Position numbers and translations under genes: made by a program. A stretch of 64,000 nt of DNA from Paramarasmius palmivorus (taxonomy: Eukaryota > Basidiomycota > Agaricomycetes > Agaricales > Marasmiaceae): NCBI GenBank assembly GCA_037176845.1, contig JAYKXP010000049.1, positions 62,001-126,000 on the forward strand, given 5' to 3'. The notes below the pieces were generated by a model, which saw nothing but the letters and a program-made list of their open reading frames with translations, searched no databases and had not been told where the DNA came from. Of this stretch, positions 10,801 through 23,098 are shown one piece after another (the first letter of the stretch is position 1; each line of letters begins with the position of its first letter).

Positions 10801-11842
10801 TGCCGCATATGGATTCTGGTTGTACGAGCTGTGCGATGTTTATATTGTGGGTTTTTCCAGCTACATATGCTTCATGTGGTATCATCTAATTCCATATACA
10901 GGAAGCAATGAAACCGATGACCGACCCATCCGCTCCCTTGAGCACCAAGAAATCTGCGCAACAGACTCTTTACACTTGTCTCGACCATGGCTTGAAACTC
11001 CTGCATCCGTTTATGCCTTTTGTTACCGAGGAGCTCTGGCAGAGACTACCCAGAAGACCAAATGACAAGACACCTTCAATCATGGTTTCGGAGTTCCCTG
11101 TAAACGTATGTTTCCCTCGTCCTTCTTCATCATAGCTATGGTGCTAAAAGCGCGAGGTTAGGATCCATTGTTCCAATTCCCCGACGCAGACAAGGATTTC
11201 GATCTCGTTTTCTCGGTGCTTAAAGCCGGTCGTTCGCTTGCAGCGTCGTATAATTTGCAGAGCAACATTCAATGTACGCCCTAGTCCATTCCTTCGAAGT
11301 GCAGTACTCATGATGATCAACATTGACAGTCTACATACATACCAAAGACCCTCGCGAATCCCAACTCTTCTCCACCCAAACACCTACAATTGTCACCCTT
11401 ACCAAGGGCTGTAAATCCGCAGAAGTTGTACAAGACATCAAGGACATTCCGGCGGGATGTGGTAGCGTGGTAGTCACTTCAAGCATCACAGTCCATACTC
11501 TTGTTAGGGTTCGCTCAATTCCGTCTCTTCTTTCGTGGTCATATTAACTGAGTCGATGTACTAGGGTTTGGTAGACCTCGATGTAGAGATCGCCAAATGC
11601 GAAAAGAAACTTGACGTTGCGAAAATGAGTTTAGGGAAGGTGGTGAAACACGAGTCACAGGCCGACTATTTGACTACCGTACCAGAGAATGTTAGACAAG
11701 CAAATGAAGAGAAGGTGAGCCTTTCTCTGTTCATCCGATCATGAGCGGTATACTCACATATTGGAATGCACAGAGAAAGACATTAGAAACAGAAATCTCG
11801 ACGTTAGAAGCTTCCAAGGCAATGTTTGCCAATTTGAAGTAA
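7853..11842 (+). CDS. VAS1: valyl-tRNA synthetase (probable cytosolic and mitochondrial forms)
   Basis: Class I aminoacyl-tRNA synthetase charging tRNA-Val. Fourteen exons (7853-8517, 8568-8769, 8819-8933, 9028-9680, 9740-9910, 10001-10216, 10286-10448, 10505-10632, 10691-10846, 10902-11105, 11162-11273, 11330-11502, 11565-11714, 11774-11842) give 1058 residues in frame. Signatures: [13 protein letters not shown] (HIGH motif), the editing-domain [56 protein letters not shown] (KMSKS) and a charged C-terminal helix typical of ValRS. Two starts are possible. The ATG at 7853 gives an Arg-rich, acid-free leader (residues 1-22) that looks like a mitochondrial presequence. The ATG at 7919 (MSTTPPPQQ) begins a Lys/Ala-rich cytosolic-type extension. 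Yeast VAS1 makes both forms from one gene by this arrangement, so dual targeting is a well-founded inference. Confidence 0.96.
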
Positions 11843-12150
11843 TGTTATGTATCGCGGGCAAGAAATATATTAGATATTGGGACCTGTACCTTCGGTTTTC
11901 ACTGCCTGTTTGCGCGATGAGTGTATATTACGTCGGAGTGGTCAGTGTACTCACTCCTAATATCTTATGCCTGAACGGGCTATGGCACTGAAGGGCTCAA
12001 ATACCACACGTACAAGGACTAGTGTGCAGGCACTTTGCCAGAGAACCGGGCCATGTTACTAACGCTAGCTTACTCGCTTACGACACAGGATGCGGCCGTT
12101 GCACACTGTGGGAGCGAATGTAATCATTATCTCTCTGACCAACAGTCATC
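11843..12150. other. intergenic region between VAS1 and DAP1
   Basis: 308 nt between co-directional genes; presumed VAS1 3' end and DAP1 promoter. No gene seen. Confidence 0.4.
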
Positions 12151-12867
12151 ATGGGTGCTTCGTTCGACCTAGGATCCCCCATTAACACAGCTCTTTTCCT
12201 CTTCATTCTGTACTCTGTTCAAAGAATCGTGTTCCCCAGCGTATCTTCACCAAAATCCATTCCGAACGAATTCAAGGCTGGGTATTCATGGATGCCCAAA
12301 GCCCACCCGCCTACTGTTCTTTTCAAAACGTACACCCCAAAGACCTTGCAACCTTTCAACGGCGTCGACAGTCCACGCATTCTCCTCGCAATTAATGGCA
12401 TAGTGTTCGATGTCACCGCTGGGAGGAACTTCTATGGTCCAAGTACGTCGGTTCAATGAGTCTCGACACTTACAAACGGCTAACCCATGCGCAGACGGCA
12501 TGTACGGGAATTTTGCCGGAAGAGATGCCTCCAGAGGAATGGCCAAGCAGTCGTTTGACGTCGGTGAGTGCAAAATACTCAGTTCAACATGGCGGCACTC
12601 ATTCCCTTCATAGAAATGCTCACCCCAATTGACCAGCCTTTGGACAAGCTTACAGACCTGCAGCCGGATGAGATGTGCGTTGATTCGCGTCTCCCTATGT
12701 TCTATCACTGACTCTTCTGCTCACTTCTTCAGCGACAACATGAAAGGTACATACTTCGTGCTATTCCAAGACGCGGAACCGCTTACCTGTTGTTCGCAGG
12801 ATGGATTGATCATTTCTCGAACAAGTATCTCGTCTGCGGGAAGCTGGTGGAGAATGATGCTATCTAA
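12151..12867 (+). CDS. DAP1: Dap1/PGRMC1-type heme-binding membrane protein
   Basis: Cytochrome-b5-like MAPR protein; in fungi Dap1 binds heme through a tyrosine and supports Cyp51/Erg11 in sterol synthesis at the ER. Five exons (12151-12442, 12495-12563, 12614-12674, 12733-12746, 12800-12867) encode 167 residues. An N-terminal membrane segment (about residues 10-27) is followed by the cyt-b5-like fold: ILLAINGIVFDVTAGRNFYG, then MYGNFAGRDASRGMAKQSFD, where the Tyr of MYGNF is the expected heme ligand, and a C-terminal MKGWIDHFSNKYLVCGKL. Exon 4 is only 14 nt. The protein ends tail-to-tail with the BNR_4 gene. It sits in the same genomic block as AUR1, another membrane-lipid gene, but no linkage is implied. 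Confidence 0.93.
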
Positions 12868-13111
12868 TGTAACTTTATCCCATTCATGCCCATTTGTCTA
12901 CTGCCGCAGAATTTCTATAAACCTACATTCAAATCCAACACGCCCACTTCTGTCCCGTTAACCACAAACAGGCTCAGAATCCCGTCTCCAGCTGCAAGCC
13001 GATAACGGTCGAATAAGACTTCCCAACGATTCCCTTCTTCTACCTCCCAGAGGATTTTCCAGTCTCTGTGGCAACGGGTCATCGACCTAGTCTGATCAGC
13101 TATTGCGCAAC

Positions 13112-14887
13112 TCACGAAAAGTTTTTCTTTGCTGTACTACCCAAAATACTCAACCCCGTTGAATTGACAGCATTGTTTGGTAGGAGAGCAAGTAGGATAT
13201 CGCTCTTTGGTGGTGCCACTAGCTTGCCCCGCTTTCCTATGACAGTCGGTGTTCTGGTGATGTTGTTGATTGACTGTTCTGCCAAGGCTTGGGGAAGCGG
13301 GCTTCGGTGCCAGTCCATTCTTGGACTGGGGCTACGCCAGTAGTGATACCTTCTAGGATGTCAGGCAGATTCACATATCGTTTAGGTGACGCATACTGAC
13401 CATTGCTCGGTATCGGTGGTGTTCTCCCTGTTGAGAACGTGAATTCGTCCCCTCTGATCGACAGTCTGTGCCTCTTGATTCAGGATTCCTCTGTGTAGGT
13501 CCAGACTAGCTGTAAGCCATGTTCGTAACCGAGAGCGAATACATGTTAGCTCACCCATACTTTGGTACTCCGAAGACCACAATGCCAGCTGACACAGGTA
13601 AAATCGGACTGTCTGCTTCCAAATCAGCGATTTTTTGTCCCATGGCCAGTTGTTATGCCATGTAAAGCCGGTATCAGTGCTGTAGGCATAATTCAGGTCG
13701 TGGTTCTGGTAGCAAACAGCTTGAGCAATATCGTCGCTTCACAACAAGAAAAATACGCTTGCGTTCTCTGGTCCGTTAGGACCTGCTTGGACAGCAACGT
13801 CCTTGCCAGTGTCATTGATAAAGTCACGATACGTCCTGCGATAATTGGCATGGGGTTATTCCCAGTATATTCAGACGTACCACGTCGCATGTAAAAGCCC
13901 GTCGTGATCGAAGTCCAGCCCGTTAATGTAAGCATTATCTATATAGCAGTTAGCAGTAAGCTTCCAAGCAGAGAAGAAAAAGTACTTTGTACCCCCTGCG
14001 TATCGAAGATAATTAGATCAATCGTCGCTATACATGACGCGCCGCACTGAACGCCATACCTGAAGATATTTTCCGACCAACGTCCACTCTGCTCCTGGGG
14101 TGTAATGGTAAAGCCAATCATCGCCTAACCCAGACCGTCCGACGCGCATTTCAAGTAAAAGGTCGGCCTCTCTGTTGCATGATTTAGGGATTTGCAAGAA
14201 CCTAAAGTAGCGTCATGAACAAGGGAGTACGTTCCATACACCATGATTATCACCTAGGATATGTTATATTGATGAAATGAATAGACTTGTCGATGTCTTC
14301 CAGGCCAGGTAAGAAATTCTTGCATGACCGAAAATCAGTTAAATGACCTAACATTAGATGGGGACGTCGCACCGTAGTCTGACCGAAGATATCTTCACTG
14401 AATACGGTCGACCGAGGGTTCAAAGCAACGCCTGGTTTTGAAATTCTGTAGTTCAATGGGTTGTCATGCTGGTCAAAAGCCATATGGATAGTTCCATCGC
14501 CAGGGGATATGCCAATCGAAATCCTATTGCGGGGAATAAGCAACGCTGGTCCAGGCTAGAGGGTTGGTTAGGTACATACGTATTGTGTCCGTCATCCTCT
14601 GTTTGATTATGGTCGCTCAAAACAAAAGACTCCCAGTCGCCATTAAAGGGACGACGTGCAATCGTAGCGTGCCTAATGGATGCATTGTTGGAACTCGGAA
14701 CCCAGAAAGCTGCGTACTGGTATCCGTTGAAGGTTATTAATGCGTCCTGTTGATAAGATTCGCCATTGAGCCTGTTCTTGGTCTGCGGATCTGGCCCGAG
14801 AGTCGTGTAGTGGAGCACACGAATAGAGTTGACGAGTGAGATGGTAGAAATGAACAAGGTGAGAAGTGACAGCCCTCGAGGGTGCAT
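13112..14887 (-). CDS. secreted BNR_4-type beta-propeller protein
   Basis: Predicted extracellular protein with a hydrophobic signal peptide at residues 6-20 after MHPRG. Joined exons give a strong BNR_4 (BNR repeat-containing) pattern: QDALITFNGYQYAAFWVP, DDGHNTISIGISPGDGTIHM, AFDQHDNPLNYRISKPG, ITYPRFLQIP, NAYINGLDFDHDGLLHATWT, YRDFINDTG, QNHDLNYAYSTDTGFTWHNN, a HYWRSPSP block and the KRGKLVAP ending with a TGA at 13112. About nine short introns are needed; only the reading-frame logic, not every boundary, is certain. Family members include propellers annotated as polysaccharide lyases, so a role in breaking down plant or exudate polysaccharide is possible; I cannot assign the substrate. 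The coding sequence has no break that I can see. Confidence 0.8.
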
Positions 14888-15450
14888 CTTTCGTTGAAAT
14901 GCAATGGCCAGACCATGATATTTATTGCAGGAAGCGGTCCGTTTTCCATGAGAGAACGAAGTAGAGAGGTCATGCGGTGACTGGGAGCATCATTGCGACT
15001 GTTCACATGGAGTGATGCCAGAGGTTGTTCGACTGTCTAACCACCAGAATTGGCTTCTCTATCAGAAGAATGAGAAGGCTTTGTTAGACTGTAATCTCGT
15101 CGAGCAGGTGGGTGATCAGGAGGGCCATGTCAGACGGGAGTGTCGGAGCTCCAGCGATTATCTCACATTGCAAACATTTTTTGAGTCTCTTTTGAAGATC
15201 AAAGAAGACAGAAGCCGCGTGGAGAGAGAAGCGAAGAATGATTAACCAGCTGAAATTTGGCCGTAATAGTGAATTGGACCGCCATGCATGGTGGACGTTG
15301 AAAACAAAGGAACGGGCGTCAATTATGGGCGCTTTATGGCCAGAGTCACGTGGAACGCTACCCAAAGAGTTGGACGGAAGCGAACGTTGTTCTTGACCTT
15401 GACCTTGAGTCAACTCTGGCTTAGCCCTTCCTTTATTCTCTACCACAACA
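14888..15450. promoter_or_regulatory. divergent promoter region of the BNR_4 gene and SPT5
   Basis: 563 nt between two divergent starts. An open stretch at 15012-15245 on the plus strand has no family match and is probably chance. No clear TATA box; CT/CA-rich sequence precedes the SPT5 ATG at 15451, as is common for fungal housekeeping genes. Confidence 0.45.
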
Positions 15451-18400
15451 ATGTCGGACGTCGAAGAATACGAAGACTACGGAGCCCCTGCCCCGGAAAG
15501 AGATGAACGCCGAGCAGATGAAGACGAAGAGGAAGAAGAGGAAGAAGCACCCAGACGTAGAAAACATGACGAAGAAGAGGAAGATGATGACGAGGATGAT
15601 GAAGAGGACGAGGAGGAAGAGGAAGTTATTTCCGGAAAGAAAAAGAAACGTTCAAAGGTCCGTATTGTCACAAATACAACGGTCAGTTCACTCATTTTCA
15701 CACTTCCTCTCAGCGTCGCCACAAACGAGACAGTGCTGCACGTTTCATCGACTTTGAAGCAGAAGTAAGCTCCGATGATGAAGAAGACGAAGATGAAGGG
15801 GAAATGGGAAACGGTGTGTATACCGCTGCCGTCAATTTCGCCCAAATTTATCTGTTTCTCGACAGATCCGTTCATTGAATCGAACGACCTATTCGATGAT
15901 GATTCGACGCGGAGGCACCATGCTCGACTTGATACTAGACGACACCTTGACGAAGGAGAAGACAAAAGCCCTGAACAAATTGCAAGAGATCTCAGCAATC
16001 GTTACCGACGAACAGCCGTTCGTTATACTGGCGATATGAACGAGATTCCCCAGCGGTTGTTGATGCCCTCGGTTCATGATGCTAGCTTGTGGCAAGTCCG
16101 TGTAAAGGTGCGAAAACAATGTTTATTTTGAAGGCACGCTTAACATGGGCTATAGCCTGGCCGAGAAAGGGATATTGTGTTCAGTCTAATGCGAAAATCC
16201 CTTGACATGGACAACACCCCTCGTCCGCTGCAAATATTATCCGCTTTTCAACGTGACTCCTTGCCTGGGATGATCTACGTGGAAGCGCGCAGTTCTCAAC
16301 AAGTCATGCATGCTTGCAATGGCTTGGTCGGTGTTTACCCCAGCCGTGGTATTCATCTCGTGCCCATTGAAGAAATGGCTAGCCTTTTGCAAATCAAGAA
16401 GCAAGAAGCTACTGTACAGCTACACAGCTGGGTCCGTATCCGGCGCGGGAAGTACCAAGGAGATTTGGCGCAAGTGGTAGATACCAGCAACCCCGAAGAA
16501 ATTGGCATTCGTTTCGTCCCTCGGATCGACTTAAACCCCCGCGACGATAGTGCAGATGGTAAAAAGCGCAAGAAGGGTGCCGTGGGTGCTTCCGGCTCGA
16601 TGAGACCTCCGTCACGTTTATTCAACGCCGAAGAAGTGAACAAGGTTTATGGGAGGCAAGCTGTTGTCCGACGTGGCCCCGCTGGAACGTACGTTTTTCA
16701 AGGAGACACATTCAGAGATGGATTCTTGGAGAAGGATTTCAAGCCCAGCGCTCTTATTATGGAAGATGTCAATCCCACACTGGATGAAATCACCCAGTTC
16801 TCTAGGAAAGCGGATGGGACAAGTGATAGTATGGTCGATCTCTCTATTATTGCCGAGGCCTCTAGGAAGCAAGCGATTTCCGTCCTACAACCCGGAGATC
16901 ATGTAGAAGTCTTTGAAGGCGAGCAGGCTGGTGTGCATGGTGTGGTCGAGCAGATTAACCAGGACGTTGTAACAATCACGCCTGTTGGTCTGGACATCGA
17001 ACAAAAGGTTGACCTCCCGGCACGAAGTGTGCGGAAACGCTTCAAGCCCGGTGACCATGTGAAGGTGATGGCTGGGAAGAACGCGGACGAGACGGGTCTT
17101 GTGGTTTCCGTGGCGGACAATGTCGTGACATTCCTGTCGGATATGTCTATGCAGGAGGTATGTGACTATCTAATTAACTCTGCCTATCTAATGATTTTCG
17201 AAGGTCTCTGTCTTCTCCAAAGACTTACGAGAGGCAGCTGAGGTGGGCTCCGGAACCAACATTATTGGCGACTATGAATTACATGACTTGGTCCAACTAG
17301 AGTAAGATCTAATTCCACTCATCTCGTTTCGGTTCTAATAGCACCACAGTCCACAAACAGTCGGAGTAATCTTCAAGACCGAAAGGGACTCGTTTCGTGT
17401 CTTGGATCAGAATGGACAAGCACGTCTGGTTCATCCTCATCAAATATCAATGCGACGTGACTCAAATCGTGCAATTGCCACCGACTCTGAAGGACATGAG
17501 CTGCGTATCAATGACAACATGAAGGAGGTTGACGGTGAAGTAAGTAGCTGACGTTTCTTGTCAGAGCCAAACTGATTTGTAAAATTACAGGGCAGAAAAG
17601 GACGCGTTCTACATATACATCAATCCTTCTACGCCTTCTTGCATAACAGGGATATCGTAGAAAACGGTGGTGTCTTCGTTACTCGCGCACGTTCCCTAGT
17701 CTCGCTTGCGCCCAAGGGCAGTTTGATCAAGATGGCACCTGGTACGGACTTGTCAAAGATGAACCCAGCACTAGCTGCTCCTACCGGTGGCATGGTCGGC
17801 TCAGGACCTATGGGACGAGGTCCACGTGATCGATTGATTGGTGTCCATGTAACGGTGATCAAAGGGCCTCACAAGGGTTACGTCGGGACCATCAAGGATA
17901 CGAACGGACCTATCGCTCGCGTAGAATTACACACTGGCAACAAGGTCATATCAATAGAAAAGGCAAAATTACATCGAAGATTGTGAGCATCTTCTCTGTC
18001 ATTTTAGAACAGTGCTGACCAACTCAACTAGGAATGACGGCAAAACAGAACCACTCGAAGGTCCCGGCGCGAACTGGGGCAGGAACAACCGCAACAACAA
18101 CAACAACTCTATGGGGCCACCACAGACCGCCCGGACCGCAAATCCTTATGCAGCGGCTGGCGGACGCACACCTGGGTGGGGAGGCGGACGTACGCCAAAT
18201 CCATATGCTTCTAGTGATTCTCGGACCCCTGCTTGGAATGCGTCATCACGAACGCCCAATCCTTATGCTGATGGTGGTCGAACACCAGCCTGGAACGCAT
18301 CGTCAAGAACACCTAATCCTTATGCTGATGGTGGTCGGACACCGGCCTGGCAGCCGAGCTCGAGAACGCCAAATCCATACGCAAACGGTGGCCAAACACC

Positions 18401-19254
18401 GGCAAGGAATGCAGCACAACCTACAAGCTCTTGGGGAGGCGCTACACCTGGAAGAAATACCGGTGGATGGGGCTCATCAGAATCTAGCGGCTGGGGCGGA
18501 GCAACACCTGGACGAGGGGCTGATTGGGGTTCCGACGTTTGGGCAAGTGATCAATGGCTGTTTCTCGTACATAAACCTGACCATTCTCAAATAGAATGTA
18601 CCTACGCCTGCCGCAGCGCCTACTCCTGGTTTGGCACCTGTGGCGACACCGGCATTCTCTGCTCCGACTCCAGGATTCTTTGGATTGGCAGGTTTGTCTG
18701 CGCCTACGCCTGGTATGATGCCAGAGACTCCTGGAATGATATTTGATGATATGATGCGTCATCCACATAGTAAGCTGGTGAACCCGTTGGTTGTTGTTTA
18801 TTACTGACTCGGTTTTGTCGTTGAATCTACAGCTCCTGAATCAGATTGGATTCTTGACCCTCAGATCAAGACATACCACAACCGATTAAAGGTTATTATT
18901 GAGGGAACGACTCGAACGAACTACCTCGATGGTAACTACGAACGTCGCACTGCCGTCGTACTCACTGCAACCCGTGCTGGCGAAAACTATGATCAGACTG
19001 CGTATGTGAGGTTCACGGATGACAACGAGGAACGATCTATCCTGATGAAGCACCTGATGCCGTGCGTTCCGGAGCACGTCGACGAAGAGGCCGTCGTTCT
19101 CTGGGGTCCACGCAAAGGGGAGCTGGTGAAGGTGCGACAAAGACCAGACAGTACCGATCCTACGGAGATCGTTGTTGTCGAGTCAATCGGAACCAACGGG
19201 GCAGCATTCTGGGACTGTCAAAAAGACTGGATGTCGGCGCTAGAGTCACGTTAA
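15451..19254 (+). CDS. SPT5: transcription elongation factor Spt5
   Basis: Large subunit of the Spt4-Spt5 (DSIF) clamp on RNA polymerase II. The N-terminus is highly acidic (Glu/Asp runs in the first 70 residues). It is followed by the NGN domain (ERDIVFSLMRKSLDMDN ... GMIYVEARSSQQVMHACNGL), several KOW domains (SWVRIRRGKYQGDLAQVVD; PGDHVEVFEGEQAGVHGVV; PGDHVKVMAGKNADETGLV; GVHVTVIKGPHKGYVGTIKD), a repetitive C-terminal region, and a final conserved fold ending ESIGTNGAAFWDCQKDW. The C-terminal region has about five tandem units of RTPAWNASSRTPNPYADGG type, the phosphorylatable CTR of basidiomycete Spt5. Multiple short introns interrupt the gene. The reading frame is complete from the ATG to the TAA. 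Confidence 0.96.
18160..18420 (+). repeat. tandem repeats encoding the Spt5 C-terminal region
   Basis: In-frame repeats of about 57 nt encoding a 19-residue unit, roughly RTPAWNASSRTPNPYADGG, with two almost identical copies and flanking degenerate copies. Each contains Thr-Pro dipeptides expected to be kinase targets. Confidence 0.85.
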
Positions 19255-19575
19255 TAGTTAATCTCTTTCTCAGCGACCGCATTTTACTTATATGATTCTT
19301 CGTACTTGTTGTATTGTTTTATTAGCAGTCATTCCTCTGGAATTCATTTACAGCTTCGTCGATTACATTGAGAACGAGAGGGTGTACACATTGTGCTTCG
19401 CGACGTTCGCGTGTGCAGTTGCTAAACACTGTTTCAAGAAATCGCATCATGTCCTTTACCAATGTTGTACCAATGCGTATCTCGTCCCGTGCCTTTTCTG
19501 TAGCTTGTCTGCGGCAATTCCAAGTCATCGTTGCCAGTGTCGGTCACGGTCACACTACTCCTTGACCTCATACAT
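19255..19575. other. intergenic region
   Basis: 321 nt between SPT5 and the short unknown gene. Nothing recognisable. Confidence 0.35.
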
Positions 19576-20023
19576 ATGGCGCGCTTCCCTCGCATTTGGC
19601 CGGCTGACTCACCTATGCTACCCGACCGCACAATTCATAACGGCGGGCGCATGCCACTATACGCTCTCGGGTGGAAGCTGAGCGATGAAGAGTACAATAA
19701 GATAGTAGATCCTGTTCAGCACCCTTTTCGAAACTATGCAGACTTTGGAGGAGCTGTTGCTGTCTTGTGGAAGAATGCTGGACTTGACAAGAAGTATACG
19801 TGCGTGTCTCGTGTCTCTTCGATGTAAAAGGCCTGATACTCAAGATCAAAGTAACAGGATGTCTAGGATACCCAGGATTCGTGATATAGGCATCCACGGT
19901 TGGGTCGTTTATATATCATTGAATGGCACGACCCCTATTCCCGAAGAATTCGTTGAGGATTCTATGCAAGTACTGCAACTGGAAAGGCGTCCAAGATGGT
20001 TGAAGGTCCGATTCAAGAAATGA
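19576..20023 (+). CDS. short conserved-looking protein of unknown function
   Basis: Two exons joined by an intron at about 19800-19857 give roughly 130 residues: start MARFPRIWPADSPMLPDRTI, then GGRMPLYALGWKLSDEEYNK, NAGLDKKYT, and after the intron IGIHGWVVYISLNGTTPIPE and RRPRWLKVRFKK before the TGA at 20021-20023. I do not recognise a domain; similar short proteins without known function occur widely in mushroom genomes, as far as I know. Codon use and the clean splice sites support a real gene. No signal peptide or membrane segment is evident. Confidence 0.65.
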
Positions 20024-20418
20024 AGAATACTGGCTTTATCATTCATCCTTACCCTAAAATTGCAATGTACATTATAAGTTATAACCAGTCGCCGGGCGCT
20101 CGTCGCGTCCTTGGTACCTCATCATCAGAGTTGCTTGTATCTGCCCCAAGGGCTGATGTGCTCATAATCCTCAGGAAGGAAGACTGCATACCGAATCGAT
20201 AATGGTAGTTAGTGACGAGGAATCTATAGTTCCGCAAATAAAAAGAGGCCATTTTAAATCATTTTTGAACTCAGTACATGTAGAAGTAGCCGAGCTTGAG
20301 TTTGAGCGCCAGAAATCAGCACGAGACGCTTGATGCTTGATCCCAAACTCTCACCTTTCCCTTGACACTTCACATCGAATTGTCCTAACTTATTGAATAT
20401 TACATTTAAATAACATTG
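20024..20418. other. intergenic region upstream of BRF1
   Basis: 395 nt; presumed BRF1 promoter. No gene seen. Confidence 0.35.
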
Positions 20419-22784
20419 ATGGTAAGTGCTTTTCTCTCTCCTAGTATACCAATCACAGACCATTACATTTCAGCCAACCTGCACCGATTGTGGTGGTACG
20501 GTAATCGAATACGATACCGCTGCCGGAAATGGTTTTTGCGTTGTGTGCGGTACTGTCGTCGAGGAGAACACTATTGTCAATGAAGTTACCTTTGGAGAGA
20601 CATCGTCTGGTGCGGCGATGGTGCAGGGTTCGTATGTTGCTCAGGGTGCCAGTGAGTAGTTTGCATTTTTCTTTTTCTTTGTCTCGAGTCACGAACATTT
20701 ATGTATCGAATACAGGCCATGCAAGAATGGGTGGTCCGTATGGGAATCGAGGAGGTGGAGAGTCTAGGGAGCAGACTATAGCAAATGGTAAGTATCCAAG
20801 TTGCTTTCAATACACGAATCCTGCTGAACAATGATTGACACCAGCGAGTCGAAAGATCCAAACTATCGCCAACGTTCTTCGTCTTTCCGAAGTCGTCTGC
20901 ATGGCGGCAACAAGGCTATACACTCTGGCTGTCGAACACAAATTCACAAAAGGACGAAAAAGTCTCAACGTTGTTGCAGTGTGCTTATACGTTGCGTGCC
21001 GACAAAAAGAAACGAGGAACTATATGTTGATTGATTTTTCAGATCTTTTACAAGTATGTGTTACATCCTGACACTCTCAACTCGCTGACCCATACTGAAC
21101 TAAACAGGTCAACGTGTTTGAACTAGGCCATACCTACCTCCAACTGGTCCAAACCCTCAACCTTCGCTTACCTCTCGTCGATCCCTCACACTACATCTCT
21201 CGCTTTGCTGCTCTGCTCGAATTCGGCGACGAAACCTCTCGCGTAGCCACTGATGCCGTGCGTCTCGTTCAGCGTTTCGACAGAGATTGGATGACCCGCG
21301 GTCGACGACCAGCAGGGATATGCGGTGCAGCACTTTTATTAGCTGCACGAATGAATAATTTTCGTCGGTCGGTCGAGGAGATTGTGCAGGTGGTGAAGAT
21401 TGCTGATACGACGTTGAAGAAGCGGTTGGAGGAGTTTAAGGGGACAGCGAGTGCTGGGCTTACTGTTGGAGATTTTAGGAGTGTGTGGTTAGAGGAGGAG
21501 ATGGATCCACCGGCGTATACGAAGGGAAAGGAGAAGGAAGAGGCAGAGAGGAAGGAGAGAGAGCTCAAGGAGATGGGGATTGAACCGGATCCTGAGCCTG
21601 CCAGGAAAAGGAAAAAGAAGGGAAGGGGCAAGAAAAGGAAACGAGACGAGGAAGAAGAAGGGGTTGAAGAAAGCGAAGAGCCTGCTCCTGCCATTGAAGT
21701 AGCGCAGGAAACGACAGACAACACAAACAACATAGAGGTGCCAGCAGAAGCTGGGCCTTCACAAGACCGGGTACCTATCGACCCTACGCTATTCAATCAG
21801 GGGATCTTGGCAGGCACTGTCGAAGTTCCCGGGGCACCAGAGGATGAAACCCCAGAAGCAGACGCAGAAGGGGATCTGGACACTGAACCCCAACATGAAC
21901 CACTTTTCTTGCCCGAGATTGAAGACGAAAACATTGACCCAGAACTACTTCGAGTATCTGGGCAGGAGGCTGACTCATCTAAAACCGATGAATTCGACCA
22001 AGTCATCGCAGACGAGGTTACAGCTTTCCTCTCGAACAACGAAGGGACGCAGCTGAACGATGCTCTGGATGAGCGGGAACGGGAACGACTGGCTCGTATA
22101 CAAGAGAGTGTTGTTGACGAACTCTTGGGATTGGATGAAGAAGAGCTGGACGCGTTCTTGCTCAACGAAGAAGAGGTCAAAATCAAAGAACGAGTCTGGG
22201 TTGAGCTGAACAAGGATTACTTGGAGGCCCTGGCTGGTGCGTATGACTTATGTTCTTATGTTCTCGCGAAGCGCTTGTAGTTTTTGCTAAACGGTCTTGT
22301 TTCGACAGCTAAAGGAGATCTGACAAATGAACCGAAATCAAAGAGCAGGAAGGTTCGTACCCCGCCTCCGACATAAACTTTTTTTTTTATTTGTCACACG
22401 CTGTTCCGATCCTGATTGCCTCGTCCGCAGAAACGGAAAACAAATAACAAGCCTCGGGACATGACCACTCCTCATGGCGCTACGACGGCTGAGTCAGTGA
22501 GGAATCTCATCAAGAAGAATCCCAAGTATAGCAAAAGGATCAACTATGATGCACTGAAAGACCTGTTCGTCACGGATAACAAAGACGATGATACGGAGCT
22601 GTACACTATGGATGATAAGGACGACAAGGACGATGGAGATGGAATGTTGGTGGTAATTGAAGAGGATGATGCCGGTGCAAGACCGGCGAGACCGCCCCAG
22701 CCTGAAGAAGACGAAGATGACAAGGATGACGACGAGGGACGAGATATGGGACATTGGGACGATGTTTATGAGCAGGAGGTCTGA
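20419..22784 (+). CDS. BRF1: TFIIB-related factor of RNA polymerase III (TFIIIB subunit)
   Basis: Brf1 recruits RNA polymerase III to tRNA and 5S genes as part of TFIIIB. The first coding exon is just ATG (20419-20421), followed by GTAAGT and an intron ending at 20473. The protein then reads PTCTDCGGTVIEYDTAAGNG and FCVVCGTVVEENTIV, a zinc ribbon with two CxxC pairs. Two cyclin-like repeats follow (IANVLRLSEVVCMAATRLYT ... GRKSLNVVAVCLYVACRQKE and RFDRDWMTRGRRPAGICGAA ... EEIVQVVKIADTTLKKRLEE), matching TFIIB-family folds. A long charged Lys/Glu-rich region and a C-terminal Brf1 homology segment (KERVWVELNKDYLEAL; SVRNLIKKNPKYSKRINYDA) precede an acidic tail. The frame is intact and ends at 22784. 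Confidence 0.95.
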
Positions 22785-23098
22785 GAAGAAATCAAAACTG
22801 AAAAATGTATTCGTATTTCTTGTAGCCGTATTGAACCAAGATGCAACGCATTCAACTCGAGTGGGGCAATCCAAGGTACTTGTGCGCCGGTGAGTGTGGC
22901 GGGATTGCAATTTGAATCAATATGCTCTGCAATGATGGAACGGACATAGGTGGCGGAGTAGTACGCGGGTTACGGACAAACTAGGAACGCCTAAGTAGGC
23001 GGCAGTCCTACTTTCTCACGCGTGCCGCGGTTCCAAAAAAATTGGGGACAGCGTGACTGACCAGCATCTCTTCCTCTTCCTTCTTCTTCGTGTTCAAT
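22785..23098. other. intergenic region upstream of PDA1
   Basis: 314 nt; CT-rich sequence directly before the PDA1 ATG. No gene seen. Confidence 0.35.

Noticed and set aside
15012..15245. Plus-strand open frame between the BNR_4 gene and SPT5.
   Set aside because: Short, no domain, and inside a divergent promoter region.
15477..15998. Minus-strand Ser-rich frame opposite the start of SPT5.
   Set aside because: It is the antisense reading of the Glu/Asp-coding repeats of SPT5.
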